DNA of 64,000 nt from Rhizobium sp. NXC14 (GCF_002117485.1 NZ_CP021032.1:496001-560000), one strand, 5' to 3'. Shown: positions 9,139 to 19,035, counted from the first letter of the stretch. Numbers and translations: made by a program. Notes: generated from the letters alone by a model not told the origin.

Positions 9139-10065
9139 TCAGACATGCAGCCGCATGGTGATGTCGCGGCCGTGATTGCCGAAGCCGCGGCCGAAAATAT
9201 TGACGCCGCCGGTGTGGCCGGCATTTTCGGCGATGCCGACGCGCAGGCGGATCGACGAATGCTGGCCGAGCGCCAGATCGCTGAGCGTGATATTCGATGC
9301 GGCGATACCGTCGATGAATGTGCCTCGCGTCGAGATCCGCCAGGTTTTCATCGTCCCGTATTGCGAACCTTCGAGCTTCCACCAGGCGGGCGTGAAGGCG
9401 CCGCGCTTGTCGCCGTAATCGCCGGGCGAGGTCCAGGTGCCGATCGCCATGCCGTTGACCCAGAGCGTGATGTCGGACGGCCAGTCAGGATTCGTGCCGG
9501 GCACTTCGGATGACAGCTCCAGCGAAAATTCGATGGCGCGAATATCCTTGTTCAACACCTTGGCATTGTTGGGGAATTTGTATTCGACATAACCCCGGCC
9601 GAACCACACCAGCCCGGCCTGCATGCGCTGCGGATCGAGGAAATAATCCGGCACATCGAGCGGTCCGATGACGCTCTCCGTCGAGCAGAGACCGCAGGGC
9701 GCATGCACGTCGCAGCTCGTATAGAGCCCGACCGGCATCTCGACCTCGATAATATTGTTCGCCCGCTGCGCCGCACTTTCCTCGAAGCTGATCAGGATTT
9801 CGCTATAGACCGCCGAGCAGATCTTCTGGTTGCCCTTGCGCGCCTTGGCCAGTCGCGAATCCACCAGCCCGGCATCTTCCAAGATCTGAATACCGGTGGC
9901 GACGGTCGATTGAGGAAGGGAAAGCGTCTGGGCGATATCGTTGATGTTGAGCGGCCCCTTGGCGCAGAGCAGCTTCAATATCTCGATCCGCGCCGGCGCC
10001 GAAAGCGCCCGTATGGCCTCACTGTTCTCGCCGGCGGCGATCGTCAAAAACGAGCGTTCCATCAT
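9139..10065 (-). CDS. ArsR-type winged-helix regulator fused to a C-terminal beta-rich domain
   Basis: Residues 15-95 form an ArsR/SmtB-like winged helix: ALSAPARIEILKLLCAKGPL, then the recognition helix region LSLPQSTVATGIQILEDAGL. The classical metal-site ELCVCDL is absent. A Cys-rich linker follows (CDVHAPCGLC; C118, C124, C127 with H121). The remaining 180 residues are beta-rich, with motifs such as LWVNGMAIGTWTSPGDYG and a region reminiscent of a lectin-like or jelly-roll fold. It lies upstream of abfA on the same strand and is the obvious local regulator. The C-terminal domain may sense a sugar. The start at 10065 follows a GGGG ribosome site; the next codon is also ATG. The fold assignment of the C-terminus is inference. 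Confidence 0.8.
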   Translation of the reverse strand: MMERSFLTIAAGENSEAIRALSAPARIEILKLLCAKGPLNINDIAQTLSLPQSTVATGIQILEDAGLVDSRLAKARKGNQKICSAVYSEILISFEESAAQRANNIIEVEMPVGLYTSCDVHAPCGLCSTESVIGPLDVPDYFLDPQRMQAGLVWFGRGYVEYKFPNNAKVLNKDIRAIEFSLELSSEVPGTNPDWPSDITLWVNGMAIGTWTSPGDYGDKRGAFTPAWWKLEGSQYGTMKTWRISTRGTFIDGIAASNITLSDLALGQHSSIRLRVGIAENAGHTGGVNIFGRGFGNHGRDITMRLHV

Positions 10066-10075
10066 TTCCCCATCG

Positions 10076-10103
10076 TTTCCGATAGAATGATGTATATCGG
10101 AAA
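10076..10103. promoter_or_regulatory. Inverted repeat, probable operator of the ArsR-like gene
   Basis: TTTCCGATA (10076-10084) and TATCGGAAA (10095-10103) are perfect 9-bp arms with a 10-nt spacer, 11 bp before the start codon of the regulator. A similar half-site TATCCGATA occurs at 9122-9130. Position and symmetry suggest autoregulation. Confidence 0.55.
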
Positions 10104-10230
10104 TTATGATGCAGCAAGTGGAGTAGTTCGGAATGATGCGCTAAGCGAGAACAATCACGCGCCAAGGTCCGGCTGCGACAATCAGAGCGTCAAACGTCGC
10201 TGCGAACTGTGGGTCGGAAGTCAGCTTTTC

Positions 10231-11301
10231 TCAAGGGCTGACAGGCTGTCGCTGGAGGAGCGGGATCCGCTTCAGGCGCAGCGCACGCTTTTCCAGGAGA
10301 TGCCATGAAAGCCAGCCGAGCAACCATGCTGTCGGCAGCGAAAGGGCAAAGACGGCCCACCATGTGCTGTACTGGCCGAGGGCATGGTTCATCACCTGCT
10401 CCACTGGCCAGCCATAGAGATAGGTGCCGTAGGAGATGTCGCCCAATCGTTCGAGAGTCGGCAGGCGTAGGGAGGGCGAGGTCGCGATGTAGACAAGCGG
10501 ATAGGCGAACAACATGCGGCCGTAAAGATAGCCGGGCCAGAAGACGAGGAAGAGCACGCCGAGCGCCGCAAAGACCAATGCCAGGACAATGCTGGGCCGC
10601 CGCTTTTCCATCACGAACCAGAGAAGCGAACCGCAGAAGAAATAGGGAGCGATAAAGGTGAAATCCGTCAGGAAGCGTATGTTTGGCCACGGATGATCGA
10701 AGAAAAGCTGCCATGTCACGCCCACGGCGACGGCAAGTGCCATCAGCGGCGCTCGCAGAAGCCCGATTGCCATCAATCCCGCGACGATCAGGTAGCAGAA
10801 GATTTCCTGCCCGATCGTCCAGAGAGAGCCGTTGACGGAAGTGGCGAGCCAGGAGATTGCCGGATCATAAAACTGCACATGCGGCAGGGTCATGCCAAAG
10901 TTCGGGTCGAGCAGCGAATGCAACGTCGTCTTCAGATGAAGCGATTTCAGCAAGTAGCCACTGATGCCCAACGGGCTGAACAGGGCGCCTAGGACGTAGA
11001 CGCTGAGCAGGGTGCAGACGATGAACGCCGGGTATATTCTCAGCGCCCGCCGCCAGAGAAAACCACCCGCGCTGCCGAACTGCGCGCTCTGCGTAACGAG
11101 GAATCCGCTGGTGATGAAAAACACATAGACGCCGAATAGGCCGAGGATATTACCCTCTCCGAACAACCGCTCGAAGGGCTCGTTCGCCGAGGTCTTTTCC
11201 ACGATAAGGAAGGCGTGCGAGAAGATCACCGTCGAGGCTGCGACGAGCCTGATCATGTTGAAGTTCGGGTAAAATGCCTTCTTGCCATCGCCCCCGTGCA
11301 T
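10231..11301 (-). CDS. Acyltransferase family 3 (OafA/ExoZ-like) membrane protein
   Basis: The protein has 356 residues with about ten hydrophobic segments. It carries the family 3 signature FNMIRLVAASTVIFSHAF, where R18 and H29 are the conserved R-x10-H pair. FFITSGFLVTQS and the RRALRIYPAF motif follow. Such proteins transfer acetyl or other acyl groups to surface polysaccharides at the inner membrane. The start at 11301 is chosen for the GGGAGG ribosome site 6 nt upstream; earlier in-frame starts (11337, 11436) lack one. It is divergent from the polysaccharide genes at 11638, which supports a role in decorating an exopolysaccharide or LPS. The acceptor is unknown. Confidence 0.88.
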   Translation of the reverse strand: MHGGDGKKAFYPNFNMIRLVAASTVIFSHAFLIVEKTSANEPFERLFGEGNILGLFGVYVFFITSGFLVTQSAQFGSAGGFLWRRALRIYPAFIVCTLLSVYVLGALFSPLGISGYLLKSLHLKTTLHSLLDPNFGMTLPHVQFYDPAISWLATSVNGSLWTIGQEIFCYLIVAGLMAIGLLRAPLMALAVAVGVTWQLFFDHPWPNIRFLTDFTFIAPYFFCGSLLWFVMEKRRPSIVLALVFAALGVLFLVFWPGYLYGRMLFAYPLVYIATSPSLRLPTLERLGDISYGTYLYGWPVEQVMNHALGQYSTWWAVFALSLPTAWLLGWLSWHLLEKRALRLKRIPLLQRQPVSP

Positions 11302-11637
11302 GCGAGCCTCCCGCACCTCTGAAGTTTGACACGCCATTAAGGCGAGTTTTGAACGAGCCGTTGTGAAAATGGGCTCAAGTCGAGACTCTCTCCGATCTGC
11401 CCAAATGCGCCTCTGACAACAGTGCGCTCGGCACAACGACCGGATGAGCCGTGGCCCACCGCCTCAGTCTATCGAGTGAGCGCTAGAACGAAGTCATCTC
11501 CGAAAATCCAGCATGTCTAACATTACGAAAAAGTAATGTAAATCTGGTGCGATTCTATGTCGCGCCGAAGTCCAATTGACTCATTCAGCTGATGGATATA
11601 GATCAGTCGATAAAATTTAGAGAATCAAGTCGTATTG
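11302..11637. promoter_or_regulatory. AT-rich divergent intergenic region of the polysaccharide genes
   Basis: This is a 336-bp gap between two divergent genes. The right half (about 11500-11637) is visibly AT-rich compared with its neighbours. It holds an inverted repeat ACATTAC (11520-11526) / GTAATGT (11533-11539) with a 6-nt spacer. No ORF with a ribosome site was seen. It presumably contains both promoters. Confidence 0.4.
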
Positions 11638-12726
11638 ATGCATCACCTCGGCGAAGTTGTAATACATAGACAAAAAGAAAAGTTGATTGAGATAGTAAGG
11701 AGGTTCGTAAATACGGGACAGCCTTACATTATAATTGACTTTCCTTCGAATAAAGATCCGGGGCATCATGCAAGTTGGCTTGGGTTGTCGCAGGTATTGA
11801 AGGAAGCAACGGGCAGGATGCCGGCGCTTGTTTGCGGTGCATCCCAAAATATAGACAAGATAAAGGAAACGCCGGCCGATGCTCCAATTTTCATTTGCGG
11901 GTGGAGTGATTTTGGGAATTTGCGGGCGGGCAGGGATGATCTTCGCTGCCGCTTGATGTGGAAATATCCGGATCGGACGATCATCCAGATGCCGCAGAGG
12001 GTCCACTTCGCCAACGAGTCGCTCAAGGAATACGCCAAACGCACGATTGGCAGGCATCGCAACTTCTTCTGCCTGACGCGCGATGACCAGAGCTTCGAAC
12101 TGGCAAGAGCGAACTTCGATTGTGAGGTCGAGGCCGGCCCGGACACGGCATTCGGTATCGAGACGCTGAAGCCCTTCGACGCCGACCCTCTGAGGGTGTT
12201 GTATGTCATGCAGCCTTTTGGCGAGGACGACGACGTCGATATAGCGAAAGCGCGATCGATTATCGACGGACCTCTGACCAATTGGATCAATGGTCCGGAC
12301 AGTTTGTCGCGCCTGCGCCTGTCGAGCATTGGCAGCTCAGCGCTGCGGCATGGATTGAGCCGCACGGCGCTGCTGGCTCAGCACCGCGAGGATGTCGCCC
12401 GTCGCTATGTCGATTATGGCGTGCGGATCCTGTCCGGCGCAGAGCGGATTATTACCAATCATCTACACGGTCACATTCTCTGTCTGTTGCTCAATAAGCC
12501 GCATGTCGCGGTCGCGAGAGACGGCAGCAATCTTCACGCTTTCATCGATAGCCGGACTTGCGACAGCCCTCTGGTTGAGAAAGCGACGAACGCAAGCGAG
12601 ATTTTCGCAGCAATGTCTCGCCTGCCCTATGAGATCGGCGGCACCTGGTACAAGTCGAGCCGGCCCATGACTGTCGGTCCCAGTATTCCCGCCCCCGATC
12701 TGGTCCCTCAACCTTCCATAGTCTGA
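11638..12726 (+). CDS. Polysaccharide pyruvyltransferase-family protein
   Basis: The roughly 362-residue protein shows the family's C-terminal hallmark ITNHLHGHILCLLLNKPHVA near residue 285. It also has an internal stretch IIQMPQRVHFANESLKEYAK that resembles the PQS motif region. The family transfers pyruvate from phosphoenolpyruvate to sugars of exopolysaccharides, as ExoV and PssM do in rhizobia. A TTG at 11635 directly precedes the ATG at 11638; the ATG is used here. The first 130 bp of the gene are AT-rich and unlike the rest, which suggests a mosaic or acquired origin. It is followed 19 bp later by the flippase gene. The sugar acceptor is unknown. Confidence 0.82.
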   Translation: MHHLGEVVIHRQKEKLIEIVRRFVNTGQPYIIIDFPSNKDPGHHASWLGLSQVLKEATGRMPALVCGASQNIDKIKETPADAPIFICGWSDFGNLRAGRDDLRCRLMWKYPDRTIIQMPQRVHFANESLKEYAKRTIGRHRNFFCLTRDDQSFELARANFDCEVEAGPDTAFGIETLKPFDADPLRVLYVMQPFGEDDDVDIAKARSIIDGPLTNWINGPDSLSRLRLSSIGSSALRHGLSRTALLAQHREDVARRYVDYGVRILSGAERIITNHLHGHILCLLLNKPHVAVARDGSNLHAFIDSRTCDSPLVEKATNASEIFAAMSRLPYEIGGTWYKSSRPMTVGPSIPAPDLVPQPSIV

Positions 12727-12745
12727 TTATCGGTAGGAGCTCAGT

Positions 12746-14260
12746 TTGTCGGTTTTGCAAGACGACGATATTCTCTTCAGCCATGTCAGTGAGAACCGGT
12801 CCGCCGCAGCCGTAACGGGTGCCTTCTGGTCGGCACTCAGTACCCTTATTCCGACGGTCCTGACCTTCGCTGTTTTTGTGGTCACGTCTCGTATTCTCCA
12901 GCCTCAGGATTTCGGTCTTGTCGCGCTGTCCTTCAGCATCGTCTCCTTTGCAGCGAGCTTCGGGCCGACTGCCTTTGGCGAAGCGATCATCCAGAGAGCC
13001 GAGATCAGGCGCAGCCACCTCGACACGATATTCCTGCTTTCGCTCGGCTTTTCGTTCCTGGTCTACGGCGCCTTATGCCTGGCCGCTTCGTCGATCGCGG
13101 CCTATGTCGGACATAAGGAGGTCACCTATCTCATTTACATCATGGGATTGAAGGTATTCTTCGACTTCACGGCCGTCGTTCCGAATGCGATCGTGAACAG
13201 GAAAATGTCCTTCCATCTGGTGGCCGTCCGCACAGTCATCGCGACCATCACCTCTGCTTGCCTTTGCCTTGTTCTGGTTCTCGCCGGTTTCGGCTTGTGG
13301 GGGCTTGCCATTGCCCAGATCGCCGCCACGGCGGCATCGTGCGGCGCCGCTTTCTGGGGTGCGGGTTGGATTCCCGGCCTGAACATAAAGAGAGCAAGCC
13401 TCAACGATCTGCTTCACTATGGTTTCTTTGCATCTGGCACCCGCTTTTTACAGACGATGAGCCTGGACAACTTGCTCATCGGCGTGCTCCTGAGCCCGTC
13501 GGCGCTCGGCATCTATAACTTTTCCAAGCGCCTGTTTGACATGATCAACAACGTCATCGCCGGCGGCCTGACGTCGGTGACGCATGTGCTGCTGTCATCG
13601 CTGCGGGCCGATCCGAAGAAAGTCCGGGAAGCATTCCTGATGGCGACGTTTGGCTGTGCTCTGGTTTCCTACCCCGTCTTCATCGGGCTTGCGGCGGTTG
13701 CCGATGATGCAATCACTACGATTTTCGGAGCGCACTGGATCGAGGCCGTTTGGCCGGTTCGATTCTACTGCGTTATTGGCTTGATGGCTGGGATCGGCTA
13801 CGTGCAGGCATCCCTGATAAAAAGCCAGGGAGAGATGGATTGGTGGTTTTACTACCAGCTGGCTCGAAATGTTCTCACGCTTCTGACCATCGCAGTTCTT
13901 TACCCCTACGGCGTGACGACAGTCGTGTTTGCGATCATGATCGAAGTCCTGTTGTTCTGGCCGATCACCAGCTGGAAGGTGTCGCAGCATATAGAGCTGA
14001 GTGTGCCGGCATATTTGGCGCAGTTCCTGCGGCCGACCACGGCCAGTGCAGCGATGGTGGCTGTCGTTTTGCTGCTGCACGAACTGTTGCTTCATTGGTC
14101 GCCCTACGCACGTCTGGCTATAGAAGCCCTTGCAGGCGGCATCGCTTACTGCAGCCTGATATTCTTGCTGTGCAGGGCGCGCCTGAATGTCCTGATCGGC
14201 AGCATCAAACAGGCTCGGCAGCGCAAGGGCAACAGGGGCGCAGTGGCCACCCCTGTGTGA
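12746..14260 (+). CDS. Oligosaccharide flippase (Wzx/PssL/ExoT-type) membrane protein
   Basis: The 504-residue protein has about 12-14 hydrophobic segments and the polysaccharide-export pattern of the MOP superfamily: a segment VTSRILQPQDFGLVALSFS near residue 45 and LIGVLLSPSALGIYNFSKRL mid-protein. It would move lipid-linked repeat units across the inner membrane. The start is TTG at 12746, supported by GGTAGGAGC 5-8 nt upstream; no ATG fits. It is flanked by a pyruvyltransferase-like gene and an acyltransferase gene, so the three probably serve one surface polysaccharide. No polymerase or glycosyltransferase gene is nearby. Confidence 0.88.
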   Translation: MSVLQDDDILFSHVSENRSAAAVTGAFWSALSTLIPTVLTFAVFVVTSRILQPQDFGLVALSFSIVSFAASFGPTAFGEAIIQRAEIRRSHLDTIFLLSLGFSFLVYGALCLAASSIAAYVGHKEVTYLIYIMGLKVFFDFTAVVPNAIVNRKMSFHLVAVRTVIATITSACLCLVLVLAGFGLWGLAIAQIAATAASCGAAFWGAGWIPGLNIKRASLNDLLHYGFFASGTRFLQTMSLDNLLIGVLLSPSALGIYNFSKRLFDMINNVIAGGLTSVTHVLLSSLRADPKKVREAFLMATFGCALVSYPVFIGLAAVADDAITTIFGAHWIEAVWPVRFYCVIGLMAGIGYVQASLIKSQGEMDWWFYYQLARNVLTLLTIAVLYPYGVTTVVFAIMIEVLLFWPITSWKVSQHIELSVPAYLAQFLRPTTASAAMVAVVLLLHELLLHWSPYARLAIEALAGGIAYCSLIFLLCRARLNVLIGSIKQARQRKGNRGAVATPV

Positions 14261-14311
14261 TTTCCTGGCTCCAGCCCGGCGGATTGTTTCGCCGCCCGTC
14301 TCTCAACCCAA

Positions 14312-14326
14312 GCGGCCTTCGGCCGC
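14312..14326. other. Short GC-rich hairpin between flippase and acyltransferase genes
   Basis: GCGGCC, loop TTC, GGCCGC: a perfect 6-bp stem without a T-run, 52 bp after the flippase stop codon. It could be a weak terminator or a processing site. Confidence 0.35.
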
Positions 14327-14349
14327 AAGCGCATGGGATAATCGACAAG

Positions 14350-15441
14350 ATGACAGATCTCGACCGCGATTATCCGTTACATCAGCTTCACCGGGCAGAT
14401 GTTTCGACAAGTGGCCGCAGCCGCTACTATACGCTCGATGCCATGCGCGGCTTTGCCGCCATTTGTGTTGTCGCCACGCACTTCCAGGAGAGATACGCGC
14501 CATCGGCTTATCTGGCGGTCGACTTTTTCTTCGTTCTCAGCGGCTTCATTATCGCCGACATTTACGGACGAAGGCTGTCGCGCGGCCTGCCATTTCAGTC
14601 ATTCATGAAGGTCCGCATCAAACGCCTGTATCCGCTTTATCTGATCGGAATCTTGGTTGGCCTCGTGCAGATCATTCTGTTGACGAGCTGGGGACTGCGA
14701 GCCCAAAGCGCGGTCGATCTGCTGGTGTCGAGCGCAACCAACACCTTCGTTTTGCCGAGCCCGATGTATTTCCTTCAAGCGAATCCGATGCAAGGGATGT
14801 TTCCGATCAACGGCCCGGCCTGGTCGATGTTCTGGGAATTGCTGGTCAATATCGTCTTCGCACTGTGCCTCTTCCGGCTCTCCGTCCGCGCCCTCTGCGC
14901 CGTTGCGCTCGTCTCGGCGGCATTCTTGGTCTTTGTCGGTCTGAAGTACGGCATGTTGAATATCGGCTGGGAGTGGCCTTCCGCAGTGGGTGGGCTGCCG
15001 AGGGTGATGTTCTCATTTACCGCAGGTGTCGTTATCAGCCGTCTCTTCAACGGCGTTTCGGCCTGGAGGAGGGGCTGGGTCGCAATAGCTCCGTGCCTGC
15101 TTTTGCTGATCTGCATCGTAGCTCCGGTTCCGCTCGTACTGCGGCCCTACTATGATCTGATCTTCGCGATCACCCTGGCGCCGCTCATCGTCACACTCGG
15201 CCTGTTGCTGGAGATGCCCGCCCAGGCAGAGGGCCTGGCGACCTGGATCGGATACATCTCCTATCCCGTTTACATCCTGCACCGAGGTATAATCGGCGTC
15301 TTCAAGCCGCTTGCTGCTTCGATGGGTCTGAACGGCCCCCTCGCGTTTCTGGTGCTTCTCAGTGCGGTGGTCTGCTTCGCCTATGCGACCGCACGTCTCC
15401 TAGACAAAGCCACGGCTTTCCGGGCGCGTCGGGCCGCATAA
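14350..15441 (+). CDS. Acyltransferase family 3 membrane protein, exopolysaccharide modification
   Basis: The protein has 363 residues. The signature YTLDAMRGFAAICVVATHFQ gives the conserved R33-x10-H44 pair, followed by VDFFFVLSGFIIADIYGRRL and FMKVRIKRLYPLYLIG. About ten membrane segments follow. It is likely an O-acyltransferase for the polysaccharide handled by the upstream flippase. The ATG at 14350 is chosen as the first start near the family N-terminus; the frame is open much further upstream, inside the flippase gene, but that extension is a shadow of the flippase. The ribosome site is weak. Confidence 0.87.
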   Translation: MTDLDRDYPLHQLHRADVSTSGRSRYYTLDAMRGFAAICVVATHFQERYAPSAYLAVDFFFVLSGFIIADIYGRRLSRGLPFQSFMKVRIKRLYPLYLIGILVGLVQIILLTSWGLRAQSAVDLLVSSATNTFVLPSPMYFLQANPMQGMFPINGPAWSMFWELLVNIVFALCLFRLSVRALCAVALVSAAFLVFVGLKYGMLNIGWEWPSAVGGLPRVMFSFTAGVVISRLFNGVSAWRRGWVAIAPCLLLLICIVAPVPLVLRPYYDLIFAITLAPLIVTLGLLLEMPAQAEGLATWIGYISYPVYILHRGIIGVFKPLAASMGLNGPLAFLVLLSAVVCFAYATARLLDKATAFRARRAA

Positions 15442-15493
15442 TTCGATTACAGGCAACCGCGAGTGATCGGGCGCACGCTCTGATTGGCTGTTG

Positions 15494-16252
15494 TCACCGG
15501 TGCAGCAGCGGCCGCAGCGCCGCCTGCGTCTCCTGCAGAAGCTTGAGATAACGCGCCTTCATCTCGGCCGCCGGAACGAGGGCGGCCGGGGCGCCGATAT
15601 TGATCGCCGCGATTGTTTCGCCGCGGTCGTTTTCAACGGGCACGGCAATCGAGCAGAGGCCGATCTCCAGCTCCTGATCGATGACGGCGCAGCCTTCTGC
15701 GCGCACCCGGCGGAATTCTTCGATCAGTTCGTCCGGATCGGTTTTGGTATTTGCCGTGTTCTGCTTCAGCTCGCTCCTGGCCAGGATGGCGCGCGCCTCG
15801 GTCTCGGAAAGGGCCGCCAGCAGCACCCGGCCCATCGAGGCGCAATAGGCGGGCAGGCGGCTGCCGGGGGTCAGATTGATCGACATGACCCGGCGTTGCG
15901 CGGCGCGGGCGATATAGACGATCTCGGTGCCGTCGAGCACCGAGGCCGAGGCGCTCTGGCCGGACTTTTCCGAGAGAAGATCGAGATGCGGCTGCAGGAG
16001 CGCCGGCAGCGGCGTTGCGGCGAGATAGGCATGGCCGAGCCGCAGGATCTTCGGCGTCAGCGTGAAGAACTTGCCGTCGTAATCGGCATAGCCGAGCTCG
16101 GCAAGCGTCAGCAGCGAGCGGCGCACAGTGGCCCGGTCGAGCCCCGTCAGCTTCGCGGCTTCGGCGATCGACAGCCGCTGCCGCGTTTCGCCGAAGGCCT
16201 CGATGACTTTCAGGCCGCGGGCAAAGCCGCTTACGAAATCCGTTTCGCGCAT
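15494..16252 (-). CDS. pcaR: IclR-family regulator of the beta-ketoadipate pathway (PcaR type)
   Basis: The 252-residue protein has an N-terminal IclR helix-turn-helix (FARGLKVIEAFGETRQRLS, then LDRATVRRSLLTLAELGY). The effector domain has the PcaR/PcaU/PobR features SGQSASASVLDGTEIVYIAR and LPAYCASMGRVLLA. It is divergent from pcaIJF, and a matching operator lies between them. In known systems PcaR activates pca genes in response to 3-oxoadipate. The ATG at 16252 follows GGAGGA; a longer frame upstream runs into the operator and pcaI and is rejected. Confidence 0.92.
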   Translation of the reverse strand: MRETDFVSGFARGLKVIEAFGETRQRLSIAEAAKLTGLDRATVRRSLLTLAELGYADYDGKFFTLTPKILRLGHAYLAATPLPALLQPHLDLLSEKSGQSASASVLDGTEIVYIARAAQRRVMSINLTPGSRLPAYCASMGRVLLAALSETEARAILARSELKQNTANTKTDPDELIEEFRRVRAEGCAVIDQELEIGLCSIAVPVENDRGETIAAINIGAPAALVPAAEMKARYLKLLQETQAALRPLLHR

Positions 16253-16277
16253 GGATTCGATTCCTCCGCCAGAATTG

Positions 16278-16312
16278 TGTGCGATATACGAACAAATGTC
16301 AAATATCGCACA
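16278..16312. promoter_or_regulatory. PcaR operator in the pcaR-pcaI gap
   Basis: TGTGCGATAT (16278-16287) and ATATCGCACA (16303-16312) are perfect 10-bp arms with a 15-nt spacer. The left arm extended, read on the minus strand, is GTTCGTATATCGCAC, close to the site I recall for Pseudomonas PcaR (GTTCGATAATCGCAC). It lies midway in the 124-bp divergent gap, so it could serve both pcaR autoregulation and pcaIJF. Confidence 0.75.
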
Positions 16313-16376
16313 GAATATCTTGCGACTGCTCCTGCGGCGGTATACTTCTGACAGCAGACGGGCTGAGGAGATCCCC

Positions 16377-17084
16377 ATGGACAAAACAATCGCGAGCACG
16401 GCTGAGGCCGTCTCCGAGATCGGCGACGGCGCGACGGTCATGATCGGCGGCTTCGGCGGCTCCGGCGCGCCGATCGAGCTGATCCATGCCCTGATCGACA
16501 AGGGCCCGAAAAACTTGACTGTGATCAACAACAATGCCGGCAACGGCCGCATCGGCATCGCCGCGATGATCGATGCCGGCCTGGTCCGGAAAATGATCTG
16601 CTCGTTCCCGCGCTCCTCGGATCCGCGCGCCTTCACCGAAAAATACCTGGCCGGCGAGATCGAGCTCGAGCTGGTGCCGCAGGGCACGCTCGCCGAGCGC
16701 GTCCGGGCCGGCGGCGCCGGCATTCCGGCCTTTTATACGCCGACCGGCTACGGCACTGAACTCGCGGAAGGCAAGGTCATCGCCGAATTCGACGGCCGCC
16801 ATTATGTGCAGGAGCGCTGGCTGAAAGCCGATTTTGCGATCGTCAAGGCTGCGGTCGGCGATGTCCACGGCAACCTCACCTACAACAAGGCCGGCCGCAA
16901 TTTTAATCCGCTGATGTGCATGGCGGCCGCCAGGACGATCGCCCAGGTCTCGTCGATCGTGCCGGCCGGCGGCATCGATCCGGAGCATGTGGTGACACCC
17001 GGCATCTTCGTCGACCGTCTCGTCGCCGTGCCCCATCCGCAGCAGGAAGAAGAGCTCATCCGAGCCGGAGTGGTCTACGTATGA
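16377..17084 (+). CDS. pcaI: 3-oxoadipate CoA-transferase, alpha subunit
   Basis: The 235-residue protein has the CoA-transferase family I subunit A pattern: GATVMIGGFGGSGAPIELI near residue 20, then NLTVINNNAGNGRIGIA, and the C-terminal VPAGGIDPEHVVTPGIFVDR. With PcaJ it moves CoA from succinyl-CoA to 3-oxoadipate in aromatic acid breakdown. The start at 16377 follows GAGGAG at 16365-16370. The stop codon overlaps the pcaJ start (ATGA), which indicates coupled translation of the two subunits. Confidence 0.95.
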   Translation: MDKTIASTAEAVSEIGDGATVMIGGFGGSGAPIELIHALIDKGPKNLTVINNNAGNGRIGIAAMIDAGLVRKMICSFPRSSDPRAFTEKYLAGEIELELVPQGTLAERVRAGGAGIPAFYTPTGYGTELAEGKVIAEFDGRHYVQERWLKADFAIVKAAVGDVHGNLTYNKAGRNFNPLMCMAAARTIAQVSSIVPAGGIDPEHVVTPGIFVDRLVAVPHPQQEEELIRAGVVYV

Positions 17085-17770
17085 CCGTCGATATCAGGGA
17101 CGACATCAAACTTTCCAATGCGCAGATCGCCTGGCGCGCGGCGCAGGACATTGCCGACGGCGCCTATGTCAATCTCGGCATCGGCTTTCCCGAAATGGTC
17201 GCCCGCTATCAGCCGCCCGGCCGTCAGGCGATCTTCCACACCGAAAACGGCATCCTCAATTTCGGCGAGCCGCCAGCCGAAGGTGAAGAGGACTGGGATC
17301 TGATCAACGCCGGCAAGAAGGCGGTGACGCTGAAGCCGGGGGCGGCCTTCTTCCACCACGCCGATAGCTTTGCCATGGTGCGCGGCGGCCATCTCGACGT
17401 CGCGATCCTCGGCGCCTATCAGGTCGCGGAGAATGGGGATCTTGCCAATTGGCGGGTCGGCAGCAAGGGCGTGCCGGCCGTCGGCGGCGCCATGGACCTG
17501 GTGCATGGCGCCAAGCAGGTCTGCGTCATCACCGAGCACGTCACCAAGACAGGCGAACCGAAGCTGGTGGAGAAATGCAGCTTCCCGCTGACCGGCGTCG
17601 CCTGCATCACCCGCGTCTATACGAGCCACGCCGTCATCAACATCGTCGAGGGACGCTTCGTCCTGCGCGAGAAGCTCGCAGCCATCTCGCTGGAAGAACT
17701 GCAGGCGATGACCGGCGCGCGACTGCACGTCGACGGCCCGGTGGCCGATCTCGTCGTTCCGAAACTCTAA
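17081..17770 (+). CDS. pcaJ: 3-oxoadipate CoA-transferase, beta subunit
   Basis: The 229-residue subunit B carries the catalytic glutamate in HTENGILNFGEPP, near residue 51, and the family stretches YVNLGIGFPEMVARY and MDLVHGAKQVCVITEHV. It overlaps pcaI by 4 bp and is followed 10 bp later by pcaF. All three genes act in order: CoA transfer by PcaIJ, then thiolysis by PcaF. Confidence 0.95.
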   Translation: MTVDIRDDIKLSNAQIAWRAAQDIADGAYVNLGIGFPEMVARYQPPGRQAIFHTENGILNFGEPPAEGEEDWDLINAGKKAVTLKPGAAFFHHADSFAMVRGGHLDVAILGAYQVAENGDLANWRVGSKGVPAVGGAMDLVHGAKQVCVITEHVTKTGEPKLVEKCSFPLTGVACITRVYTSHAVINIVEGRFVLREKLAAISLEELQAMTGARLHVDGPVADLVVPKL

Positions 17771-17780
17771 GGGAAATGCC

Positions 17781-18986
<1,206 letters not shown>

Positions 18987-19035
18987 GAGCGCAGCGCCTG
19001 TTGCGCGCCATATCGGGCTTCTGTAAAAATCGGGC

